A DNA stretch of 44,497 nt from LMUY01 sp964247705 (GTDB lineage Bacteria > Pseudomonadota > Alphaproteobacteria > Acetobacterales > Acetobacteraceae): the NCBI GenBank assembly GCA_964247705.1, contig CAXTVQ010000037.1, positions 1 through 44,497 on the forward strand. Reading direction: 5' to 3'. The stretch's first letter is position 1, and each line of letters opens with the position of its first letter. Position numbers and translations under genes: made by a program. Positions 1 through 6,770 of this stretch are shown in pieces. Under the pieces are notes generated by a model. That model made no database searches, had not been told where the DNA came from, and was given only the letters and a program-made list of their open reading frames with translations.

Positions 1-77
1 ACAGCCAGCACCTTGCCGGTGATGTTCCGCCGGGTCGCGTCGGGCTTGATGATGGAGAACGTGCGCTCGAGCGCCAT
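1..77 (-). CDS. ndk: Nucleoside diphosphate kinase, N-terminal part (cut by window edge)
   Basis: Reading leftward from an ATG at 77-75, the translation begins MALERTFSIIKPDATRRNI and stays open to the window edge. This is the hallmark N-terminus of nucleoside diphosphate kinase, where the lysine of the IIKPDA segment helps bind nucleotide phosphates. The enzyme transfers the gamma phosphate of ATP to other (d)NDPs in the cytoplasm. Only about 25 residues are visible, so the histidine active site lies outside the window. The gene reads in the same direction as pcaHG but is separated from it by 71 bp, so it is probably an independent housekeeping gene. Confidence 0.85.
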   Translation of the reverse strand, partial: MALERTFSIIKPDATRRNITGKVLA

Positions 78-97
78 AGCGGTATGCCTTAGAGAAT

Positions 98-121
98 GTT
101 TACGCGCAGCGCGTGTTAAAC
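98..121 (-). terminator. Possible terminator hairpin downstream of pcaG
   Basis: Between the pcaG stop and the ndk start there is an imperfect inverted repeat. On the minus strand GTTT and ACGC pair with GCGT and AAAC, with a three-base bulge on the left arm. It is followed by ATTCTCT rather than a clean T run, so a rho-independent terminator is only a weak possibility. Confidence 0.25.
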
Positions 122-148
122 GAGGGCATTAGGCCCGGCAAGTAGGCG

Positions 149-685
149 TCAGACGTCCAGGAACACCGTCTCGTCGTCGCCCTGCAGCCTTATGTCCATG
201 CGCCAGGTCGGCACCCCGTCCCGCTCACCGACCGGGCGGGCCAGCAGGGTCGCGCGCCGTTCCGGCTCCAGGCTGGACAGCAGCGGGTCCGCCTCGTTCA
301 GCGGGTCGCCGTCCAGGTAAGCCCGGGTCTGCAACTGGATCAGCAGCCCGCGGGCGAACAGCGTGATCGCCATGTGCGGGGCTTGCGGCGTGTTGGCGCC
401 GGGTGCGCCGGGCACCGGGCCGGGCTTGATCGTGAGGAAACGGTAGTTGCCCTCCACGTCGGAGGCGGCCCGGCCGAACCCGTCCCAGGTAGCGGAGCGC
501 GCGGGGGACGGCTGCCACAGCTCCACGCAGGCGTCGCTGACCGGGATGCCGTCGCCGTCCGTGATGGTGCCGATCAGGGCGATGCGCTCGCCCTCCGCCC
601 CGAAGCGCGTGAGGTCGGCGAGCGCCGGGTCGTCCAGAAGGTGCCAGTAGGGGCCGATCGTCTGGCTGCTGGTGGCGGCGGGCAT
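149..685 (-). CDS. pcaG: Protocatechuate 3,4-dioxygenase alpha subunit
   Basis: This is the non-metal-binding alpha subunit of the intradiol dioxygenase that opens protocatechuate to 3-carboxy-cis,cis-muconate in the beta-ketoadipate pathway. The 178-residue protein starts MPAATSSQTIGPYWHLLDDP and carries the family segments ELWQPSP (about residue 50), the GNYRFLTIKPG core and the APHMAITLFARGL strand. The open frame runs further upstream, but that part only shadows pcaH. The ATG at 685-683 is chosen because it overlaps the pcaH stop as TGATG, typical translational coupling of pcaH and pcaG. The alpha subunit lacks the iron-binding Tyr/His set seen in the beta subunit, as expected. It is slightly shorter than the usual 200 or so residues. 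Confidence 0.92.
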   Translation of the reverse strand: MPAATSSQTIGPYWHLLDDPALADLTRFGAEGERIALIGTITDGDGIPVSDACVELWQPSPARSATWDGFGRAASDVEGNYRFLTIKPGPVPGAPGANTPQAPHMAITLFARGLLIQLQTRAYLDGDPLNEADPLLSSLEPERRATLLARPVGERDGVPTWRMDIRLQGDDETVFLDV

Positions 686-1398
686 CAGTGGTGGTGCCCT
701 TCCTCGAACGGTGTTTGCCCCCGGCCGCGCAGCACGAAGTCGAACCGGTAGCCGAGCGCCCATTCCGGCTGGGTGATGTCGAGCGAGAACGCGCTGACCA
801 GCCGCTGGCGGGCTGCCGGATCCTCGACGGACTGGAACACCGGGTCCAGGGCCAGCAACGGGTCGCCGGGGAAATACATCTGTGTGATCATGCGCTGCGC
901 GAACCCGGCGCCGAACAGGCTGTAGTGGATGTGGTTCGGCCGCCACGCATTGTGGTGGTTGCGCCACGGATAGGAGCCGGGCTTGATCGTGGTGAACCGG
1001 TAGTTGCCCTCCGCGTCCGAGAAGATGCGGCCGGTGCCATGGAAGTTCGGGTCGAGTGCCGCGTCGTGCTGGTCCCGGTGGTGGTCATAGCGGCCGCCGG
1101 CATTGGCCTGCCAGATCTCGATCATGACGCCGGGCTGTGGGCGGCCCTCTTCGTCCAGCACCCGGCCGGCGACGATGATGCGCTCGCCGACCGCTGGCTT
1201 GCCCTGGGTTATGTCCTCCGTCGGCGGGTAGCGTGCCGGGTCGAACCCGGGTGCGGTGGTTTCGGTGGCGGTGTGGCCGGTGGGAAGCCGGGTCAGGGGG
1301 CGGTTGGGGTGGCGCTTGGCGGTGCTGCCGTAGCCAGGAAAGTCCAGCGGCGGTTGCGAGCCGGGGGCGAAGGGGCGGAAGGGGCGTGTTTCGGACAT
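685..1398 (-). CDS. pcaH: Protocatechuate 3,4-dioxygenase beta subunit
   Basis: This is the iron(III)-binding beta subunit of protocatechuate 3,4-dioxygenase, 237 residues, close to the family's usual 239. The four expected non-haem iron ligands are visible: Tyr104 in GGRYDHH, Tyr143 in GSYPWRN, and His156 and His158 in RPNHIHYS. All four sit at the same offset (304) from the Pseudomonas numbering Y408, Y447, H460, H462. A ribosome-binding site (AAGGAAG) precedes the ATG at 1398. The longer open frame upstream has no family similarity. pcaG follows with a 1-nt overlap. The 161 bp between pcaH and rlmI shows no convincing promoter, and no pcaQ-type regulator lies in the window. Confidence 0.94.
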   Translation of the reverse strand: MSETRPFRPFAPGSQPPLDFPGYGSTAKRHPNRPLTRLPTGHTATETTAPGFDPARYPPTEDITQGKPAVGERIIVAGRVLDEEGRPQPGVMIEIWQANAGGRYDHHRDQHDAALDPNFHGTGRIFSDAEGNYRFTTIKPGSYPWRNHHNAWRPNHIHYSLFGAGFAQRMITQMYFPGDPLLALDPVFQSVEDPAARQRLVSAFSLDITQPEWALGYRFDFVLRGRGQTPFEEGHHH

Positions 1399-1559
1399 TT
1401 CGGGGCTTCCTTCTTCCGGGCCGCGTTCATATGGGACGGTAGGATAACCAGGATTTCCCAAAAGATCGAGGTCACCCTGCTCGGGGCTTGTTGGGTTATA
1501 GAGCGGTCGGGATGAAGCCGCCGCGATCGAGGGCCAAAGCCGTCCCGGTATATCCGCAC

Positions 1560-2741
1560 CTACGACAACTGGATCAATTGAGCCTTCAGATACGCGCTCT
1601 CCGGCAGATGCGGGTGCACCGGGTGGTCCGGGCCGGCGCCGCCCGTGAACACCACGCGCGCATCCCGTCGGGCGCGGTGCAGGGCCGCCGCGACCTGCCC
1701 GGTGAACGCGTCCAACGGCGCGTGGTGGCTGCAGGATGCGACGAACAGGAAGCCGCCCGGGGTCACGAGCGGCGCCGCGAGCCGGGTCATCCGGTTGTAG
1801 GCCCGCAGGCCGGCCTCTGCGTCCTTGCGGGACTTGGCGAAGGCCGGTGGATCGCACACCACTACGTCGAACCGCTCCCCGGCGGCGGCCAGGTCCGTCA
1901 TCACGTCGAACGCGTCACCACGGCGCGTCGTGACACCCTGCAGGCCGTTGGCTGCCGCGGCCGCCTCCGCGCGTTCGAGCGCCGGGGCGCTGCTGTCCAC
2001 CAGCGTCACGGACGCGGCACCCGCCGCCGCCGTGCGCAGGCCGAAGGCGCCGGTGTGGCAGAACACATCCAGCACCCGCGCACCCGGCGACAGCGCCGCC
2101 ACCCGGTCCCGGTTCGGCCGCTGGTCGAAGAAGAACCCGGTCTTCTGCCCCTCGAGCGGATCGACGCCGAAGCGCACCCCGCCTTCCACTGCCTCCACCT
2201 CACCCACGTCGCCGTGGAGCAGCATCACGTCTTGCGGCAGCCCCTCCTGCGCCCGGGCGTTGCTGTCGTTGCGGGCGACCACGGCACGGAGCGGCAGCAC
2301 GGCCAGCAGCGCCGCTGTAATCTCGGGCAGCAGCCGGTCCATCGCCGCGGTATTCGCCTGCACCACGGCCACGTCGCCGAACCGGTCCACCACCAGCCCG
2401 GGCAGCCGGTCGGCCTCGGCGTGGATCAGGCGGTGGAACGGGCTGTCGCATACCCTCGCCCGCAGCGCCGCGGCGGCCTCGACGCGCACATGCACCCACC
2501 CGGCGTCGATCGTGGCCGACGGGCTGTGGTCCAGTAGGCGGGCCGCGATCAGGCTGTGCGGGTTGAACGCCCAGGTGCCGTAGCGCCATTTGTCGTCGCC
2601 TTCCAGCCGCACCGGCGCGCCCTTGGGCCAGGCGCGGTGGTCGGGCGTGGTGGCCAGTTCGTTGCTGTAGGCCCAGGGATGGCCGGTTTTGAGCCGCCGG
2701 TCCTGCTTGGGGGCGACGCGTAGCAGGGGGTGATCCGTCAT
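1560..2741 (-). CDS. rlmI: Class I rRNA large-subunit methyltransferase, RlmI family
   Basis: A 393-residue SAM-dependent methyltransferase of the RlmI family, which makes 5-methylcytosine at position 1962 of 23S rRNA in E. coli. The N-terminus looks like the family's PUA RNA-binding domain (HPWAYSNE at 21-28). The Rossmann core has motif I VLDVFCHTGAFG at 223-234, motif IV DPPAF at 297-301 and a candidate catalytic cysteine at 337 in ASCSHH. GQKTGFFFDQR (about 199-208) is a further family signature. The gene is monocistronic and divergent from the carbonic anhydrase across 96 bp. Exact site specificity in this organism is inferred from the family. Confidence 0.88.
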   Translation of the reverse strand: MTDHPLLRVAPKQDRRLKTGHPWAYSNELATTPDHRAWPKGAPVRLEGDDKWRYGTWAFNPHSLIAARLLDHSPSATIDAGWVHVRVEAAAALRARVCDSPFHRLIHAEADRLPGLVVDRFGDVAVVQANTAAMDRLLPEITAALLAVLPLRAVVARNDSNARAQEGLPQDVMLLHGDVGEVEAVEGGVRFGVDPLEGQKTGFFFDQRPNRDRVAALSPGARVLDVFCHTGAFGLRTAAAGAASVTLVDSSAPALERAEAAAAANGLQGVTTRRGDAFDVMTDLAAAGERFDVVVCDPPAFAKSRKDAEAGLRAYNRMTRLAAPLVTPGGFLFVASCSHHAPLDAFTGQVAAALHRARRDARVVFTGGAGPDHPVHPHLPESAYLKAQLIQLS

Positions 2742-2837
2742 AGGCCCTTTGTATACCCATTAAGAGGGGTCAAGGGACGCCCGTCCCCGAGCGTGGCCCC
2801 TTGCGGGTGCAGGGCAGAGACCTGCAAGCTACCCGCC

Positions 2838-3458
2838 ATGCTCGAAAACCTCATGCGCAACAACCGCGAGTGGGCCGCCCGCAAGATCGCGGCCGACCCC
2901 GGCTTCTTCGAGCGCCTGGTCGCCCAGCAAGCGCCGGAATACTTCTGGATCGGCTGCTCGGACAGCCGGGTGCCCGCGACCGAGATCGTGGACCTGGACC
3001 CGGGCCAGATGTTCGTCCACCGCAACGTGGGCAATCTCGCGCCGCCGCAGGACGCCAACTACCTCTCCGTGCTGCAATTCGCGGTGGACGTGTTGCGGGT
3101 CAAGCATATCCTCGTCGTCGGGCATTACGGCTGCGGCGGCGTGGCGGCAGCGGTGGACGGGCAACGGCGCGGGCTGGTGGATCACTGGCTGCATCCGATC
3201 CGCGAGGTGGAGGCAGACCACCGCCACGAACTGGACGCCATGCCCGGCGAGCGCGCCCGGCTAGACCGGCTGGTCGAGCTGAACGTGATGCGCCAGGTGC
3301 GCAACGTGGCGTCCGACGTGTTCGTGCAAGACGCCTGGGGCCGCGGGCAGGAGCTGTCGATCCACGGCTGGGTCTACTCGCTCGCGAACGGGCTGGTGAC
3401 CGACCTCGGCGTGACCGTCAGCGCGCCCGGTCCGGCGCCGGCGACGGACCGGGGCTAA
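2838..3458 (+). CDS. can: Beta-class carbonic anhydrase
   Basis: A 206-residue beta-carbonic anhydrase that interconverts CO2 and bicarbonate in the cytoplasm. The zinc site is complete: Cys40 in GCSDSRVP, with the Asp42-Arg44 dyad, and His96 and Cys99 in GHYGCGG. The start is the ATG at 2838, giving MLENLMRNNREWAARK as in bacterial Can proteins; the longer upstream extension is unlike the family. The 3' end overlaps the convergent Sel1-repeat gene by 41 nt. No neighbouring carboxysome or transporter genes are present, so a general role in supplying bicarbonate is the simplest reading. Confidence 0.93.
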   Translation: MLENLMRNNREWAARKIAADPGFFERLVAQQAPEYFWIGCSDSRVPATEIVDLDPGQMFVHRNVGNLAPPQDANYLSVLQFAVDVLRVKHILVVGHYGCGGVAAAVDGQRRGLVDHWLHPIREVEADHRHELDAMPGERARLDRLVELNVMRQVRNVASDVFVQDAWGRGQELSIHGWVYSLANGLVTDLGVTVSAPGPAPATDRG

Positions 3459-4194
3459 GCCGGGTTTCAGCTAACGCGACGGCCTGGGCGGCTTGTCCCG
3501 GCGTCAACGCGGCTTCGGCTCGGGCGTAGAACGGCCGCACCAGTGTACTGTGACGGGCCGAGCCGACGCGCAACCAGGCCATTGCCTCCACCGGGTCGGC
3601 CGCCACGCCCTGCCCCATGTGGTAGGCCGCACCCAGCATCGCCGCCGCGTCGCCGTTCCCGGCCTCGGCCGCCACACGCCACCATCGTGCTGCCTGCGCC
3701 GGGTCGCGCGGGCCGCCTTTGGCCTCGTGGCACATCGTGGCGAGACGATGCGCCGCCGGCGCGTTGCCGGCCTGAGCAGCACGCAATGCCCAGTCGCGCG
3801 CTTCCGCCCAGGCGCCGCCCTCGTCCGCACCGCCCAGCAGCAACCGGCTGAGCTGATCCTGGCTGATTACGTCCCCGGCTTCGGCAGCCTTGCGATACCA
3901 GACGGCGGCCGCCTCCCGGTCTTCGGGGAGCAGCAGCGTGCCCAGGTTGCGCTGGCCCAGCATGTCGCCGGATTGGGCGCCGCGCTGCAGCCAGTGGCGC
4001 GCCGCGGCTGGGTCCACCGGTGTGCCGAGGCCGTTGGCATGGCACGCGCCGAGGTTGGTCTGTGCGCGGCTGTTGCCTGCTTCCGCCAGCCGAGTCCAGA
4101 TCACGACCGCCTCCGCCGGGCGGCCGCCCACCGCGAGCGCACGCGCCTGGGCCAGCTCGTCCGCGGGCTGGCGCCGGAACCAGCGCCCTAGCAC
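3418..4194 (-). CDS. Sel1-like (TPR-type) repeat protein at the end of the fdh operon
   Basis: A 258-residue alpha-solenoid protein with about five Sel1-like repeats, for example GNSRAQTNLGACHANGLG, GDMLGQRNLG, GNAPAAHRLATMCHEAKGG and GNGDAAAMLGAAYHMGQG. Such repeats serve as protein-interaction scaffolds. No signal peptide or membrane segment is seen, so it is probably cytoplasmic. It starts with GTG at 4194, one base after the fdhE stop, so it is very likely co-translated with fdhE. Its position suggests a part in formate dehydrogenase maturation, but that is inference. The last 41 nt overlap the convergent can gene. Confidence 0.75.
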   Translation of the reverse strand: MLGRWFRRQPADELAQARALAVGGRPAEAVVIWTRLAEAGNSRAQTNLGACHANGLGTPVDPAAARHWLQRGAQSGDMLGQRNLGTLLLPEDREAAAVWYRKAAEAGDVISQDQLSRLLLGGADEGGAWAEARDWALRAAQAGNAPAAHRLATMCHEAKGGPRDPAQAARWWRVAAEAGNGDAAAMLGAAYHMGQGVAADPVEAMAWLRVGSARHSTLVRPFYARAEAALTPGQAAQAVALAETRLSPGPSPAPDRAR

Positions 4195-4195
4195 G

Positions 4196-5161
4196 TCAGG
4201 TCAGGAACAGCGGATTGATCGAACTGCGGCGGAAATCGTCGCGCACCGCCAGCAGGTCCAATGCGTAGGAGGCGACGTCGTCGGCGACCGGGTCGAGCCT
4301 GCCGTCCTCGTGCTGCTGCATGTGCTTGATGTAGGACTTGCAGGTGCCGCAGGTCTCGACGCCAACCGTTTTCGGCCCGTTCTCGCCCGACTCCTGCTCA
4401 ATGGTGAAATAGGCGATGCCTTCGGTCGAGCCGCAGGCCGTGCACTTGATGCGCACGTGATTCCACAGCGTGCCGCACAGTGAACAGGCGCAGTAACGGG
4501 CCTTGCTCGCCTGCGTCCAGCCCACCACCAGGCTGCTGACGGGGGCGCCCCCGCATACGGGACAGACGCCCTCCGCGGCCGGTGTCACGTCGGACGCGTC
4601 CAGTTGGGCGGCAAGGCGGGCGAGATGTACCTGCAGCGCCGCCGCGACGAACAGCGACTCGGCCACACGGTCGAGCGGAAACGCGCCACCGAACACATCG
4701 GCGGCCAAAGCAAGGCGTTCGTCCGCCGTCATGGTCCGAACGGCCGCGACCGCCTCGACCGCCGCTTGCGTCATGTGCTCCGCGGACCCGGCGAGCGCGC
4801 CAAGGATGTAGTCCAACGCCGCCAACAGGTCGGCATTGCCGCGGACCTGGTCCTCCGAGATCGGCGGCATCGCGTGTTGCGACCGTAGCGCGCGCTGTTC
4901 TGCGGCAACGGGCGCGGGAGCCGGCAACGCGGCCACGGCGCCGGCCTGAGCCGCCACGACCCGCTCCAGAAAGCGTAGGTAGTCGCCCATGATGTGGCCG
5001 TTCGCCAATTGCTGCAGCCGGACGGCGCGTTCGGTAAACAAGTTGGCCGGGTTCGGCAACCGCACGAACGGCGCTTCGGCGACGCCGCCGACGCGCGACG
5101 GATCCGGCTGGATGTCGTTGAAACGGGTGCCCGGATCGAGACCGCGGCGGTTACGTGGCAA
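4196..5161 (-). CDS. fdhE: Formate dehydrogenase accessory protein FdhE
   Basis: A 321-residue rubredoxin-like protein needed for assembly of respiratory formate dehydrogenase. The C-terminal half carries the family's paired cysteines: C200/C203 (CPVCGG), C226/C229 (CSLCG), C240/C243 (CTACGS) and C271/C274 (CGTCKSY). E. coli FdhE binds iron through such motifs and interacts with the catalytic subunit. It lies 5 bp downstream of the gamma subunit and directly upstream of the Sel1 gene. The SINPLFLT C-terminus also fits the family. fdhD, another usual maturation factor, is not in the window. Confidence 0.93.
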   Translation of the reverse strand: MPRNRRGLDPGTRFNDIQPDPSRVGGVAEAPFVRLPNPANLFTERAVRLQQLANGHIMGDYLRFLERVVAAQAGAVAALPAPAPVAAEQRALRSQHAMPPISEDQVRGNADLLAALDYILGALAGSAEHMTQAAVEAVAAVRTMTADERLALAADVFGGAFPLDRVAESLFVAAALQVHLARLAAQLDASDVTPAAEGVCPVCGGAPVSSLVVGWTQASKARYCACSLCGTLWNHVRIKCTACGSTEGIAYFTIEQESGENGPKTVGVETCGTCKSYIKHMQQHEDGRLDPVADDVASYALDLLAVRDDFRRSSINPLFLT

Positions 5162-5166
5162 CGGGG

Positions 5167-5856
5167 CTAGTCACCATGGCTGTCGGCTTCGACGTGCACG
5201 TCACCCCGGCGTGCGGCCTGGTGGAACCATTTGCGGTGGTGGCGGTGCGCCCACCCCCCCGTGACGGAGCCGCGCATCATCGCCCGGCTGGTGCCGCGGA
5301 TCCACATGCCGGCGTAGACGTGCACGAAGATGATCGCGATCGCCACGATCGCGGCGAGCGAGTGCACCAGGACGGCGATGCGCTTCTGCTCGATCAACGT
5401 GTAGGTGCCGAAATACTGGTCCCAGATCACCAAGCCGCTGAAGAACATGATCAGGATCAGCGCCGTTTGCGACCAGAACACACCCTTCTGCCCGGCGTTG
5501 TACTTGCCAAGCGCCGGCAACCGGTCGTGCTTGTTGCGCACGATGTCGCCGATGCGCAACACCCAGGTCACGTCGTCGCGGTCCGGCAGGTTGAGCCGCC
5601 AGAAGCGCACGAACAGGACCAAGAAGCTCAGCATCAGCACCACGCCGAACCATGGATGGACCGCGCGCGTGGACTGGCCGCCGCCGAACAGGCCAGTAAG
5701 GAAGAACAGATAGGGCGAGAACATCGCCAGGCCGCTCAGCCCGAGCAGGGTGAACAGCAGCGCGGTGAGCCAGTGGTTCACCCGCTGCACGCCCGTATAG
5801 CGGGACACGAACACCTCGTGCCCGACGGGGGCGGCGTCCTTGTTGGTTGCGCTCAC
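5167..5856 (-). CDS. fdoI: Formate dehydrogenase gamma subunit (cytochrome b556)
   Basis: A 229-residue membrane di-haem cytochrome b that takes electrons from the iron-sulfur subunit and passes them to quinone. Four hydrophobic segments are seen, at about 28-55, 68-86, 122-145 and 160-185. Candidate haem histidines lie in VNHWLTA, VHPWFG, LVHSLAA and VHVYAGMW. It overlaps the beta subunit by 4 nt (ATGA), showing translational coupling. The C-terminal cytoplasmic tail is rich in His and Arg. The name follows E. coli FdoI/FdnI; orthology to one or the other cannot be settled here. Confidence 0.92.
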   Translation of the reverse strand: MSATNKDAAPVGHEVFVSRYTGVQRVNHWLTALLFTLLGLSGLAMFSPYLFFLTGLFGGGQSTRAVHPWFGVVLMLSFLVLFVRFWRLNLPDRDDVTWVLRIGDIVRNKHDRLPALGKYNAGQKGVFWSQTALILIMFFSGLVIWDQYFGTYTLIEQKRIAVLVHSLAAIVAIAIIFVHVYAGMWIRGTSRAMMRGSVTGGWAHRHHRKWFHQAARRGDVHVEADSHGD

Positions 5857-6758
5857 TTGCGGGCCTCTTCGCGCGCTTCCTCGGCCGCGACCTCTTCCTC
5901 CGCCAGCGGCACCTCGTCCGGCCCGGCGGTGATGTAGTGGAAGAACCCGCCGACCGCGGCCAAGCCGAGTGTCGCCAGCCCGAAGATCTTGAAGCCGCCT
6001 TTCCAGAACTCGACCAAACGGGAGATGCGCGGGTTGTTCGGCAGATTGGCGTAGATTTCAGGCTTGTCGTTGTGATGCAACACGTACATCACGTGCGTGC
6101 CGCCGACACCGGCCGGGTTATACAGCCCGGCATTCTCGAACCCGCGGCTTTTCAGGTCGACGATGCGTTCGTCCGCCTGCTCGATCATCGCCTCCTTGGT
6201 GCCGAACATGATGGCGCCGGTCGGGCAGGACTTGGCGCAGGCCGGCGCTTGGCCGACCGCCACCCGGTCCGAGCACAGCGTGCACTTATACGCCTTGCGG
6301 TCCTCGGCGGAGATCCGAGGAATGTTGAACGGGCAACCCTTGACGCAATAGGTGCAGCCTATGCAGTTCTCTTCCACGAAATCGACGATGCCGTTGGCAT
6401 ACTGCACGATCGCACCCGGCGACGGACAGGCCTTCAGGCACCCGGGGTCGCTGCAATGCATGCAGCCATCCTTGCGGATCAGGAATTCGAGCTCGCCGCC
6501 GGTGTTCTCGTATTCCGTGAAGCGCATCAGCGTCCACGTCTTGGCGGAGAGGTCGTGCGGGTTGTCGTAAACCCCCACATTCTCGCCGATATTGTCCCGC
6601 AGGTCGTTCCACTCCTCGCACGCGACCTGGCAGGCCTTGCAGCCGATGCACTTGGACACGTCGATCAGCTTGGCGACTTCGGTCTTGTTGCGGATGTCGG
6701 GCGGCTGCTCGGTGGAGGCCGAGCGCCGGACGATGTCGAGGGAGGTGTAGTCGGCCAT
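5853..6758 (-). CDS. fdoH: Formate dehydrogenase beta subunit (4x[4Fe-4S])
   Basis: A 301-residue electron-transfer subunit with four cysteine clusters for [4Fe-4S] centres: CIGCKACQVAC (37-47), CMHCSDPGCLKAC, CIGCTYCVKGC and CTLCSDR with CAKSC. A single C-terminal membrane helix (about 255-280, FKIFGLATLGLAAVGGFF) anchors it, as in E. coli FdnH/FdoH. It lacks its own signal peptide and should be exported together with the Tat-targeted alpha subunit. It starts 12 bp after the alpha subunit and overlaps the gamma subunit by 4 nt. Confidence 0.95.
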   Translation of the reverse strand: MADYTSLDIVRRSASTEQPPDIRNKTEVAKLIDVSKCIGCKACQVACEEWNDLRDNIGENVGVYDNPHDLSAKTWTLMRFTEYENTGGELEFLIRKDGCMHCSDPGCLKACPSPGAIVQYANGIVDFVEENCIGCTYCVKGCPFNIPRISAEDRKAYKCTLCSDRVAVGQAPACAKSCPTGAIMFGTKEAMIEQADERIVDLKSRGFENAGLYNPAGVGGTHVMYVLHHNDKPEIYANLPNNPRISRLVEFWKGGFKIFGLATLGLAAVGGFFHYITAGPDEVPLAEEEVAAEEAREEARK

Positions 6759-6770
6759 GTCGTGCCTCCC

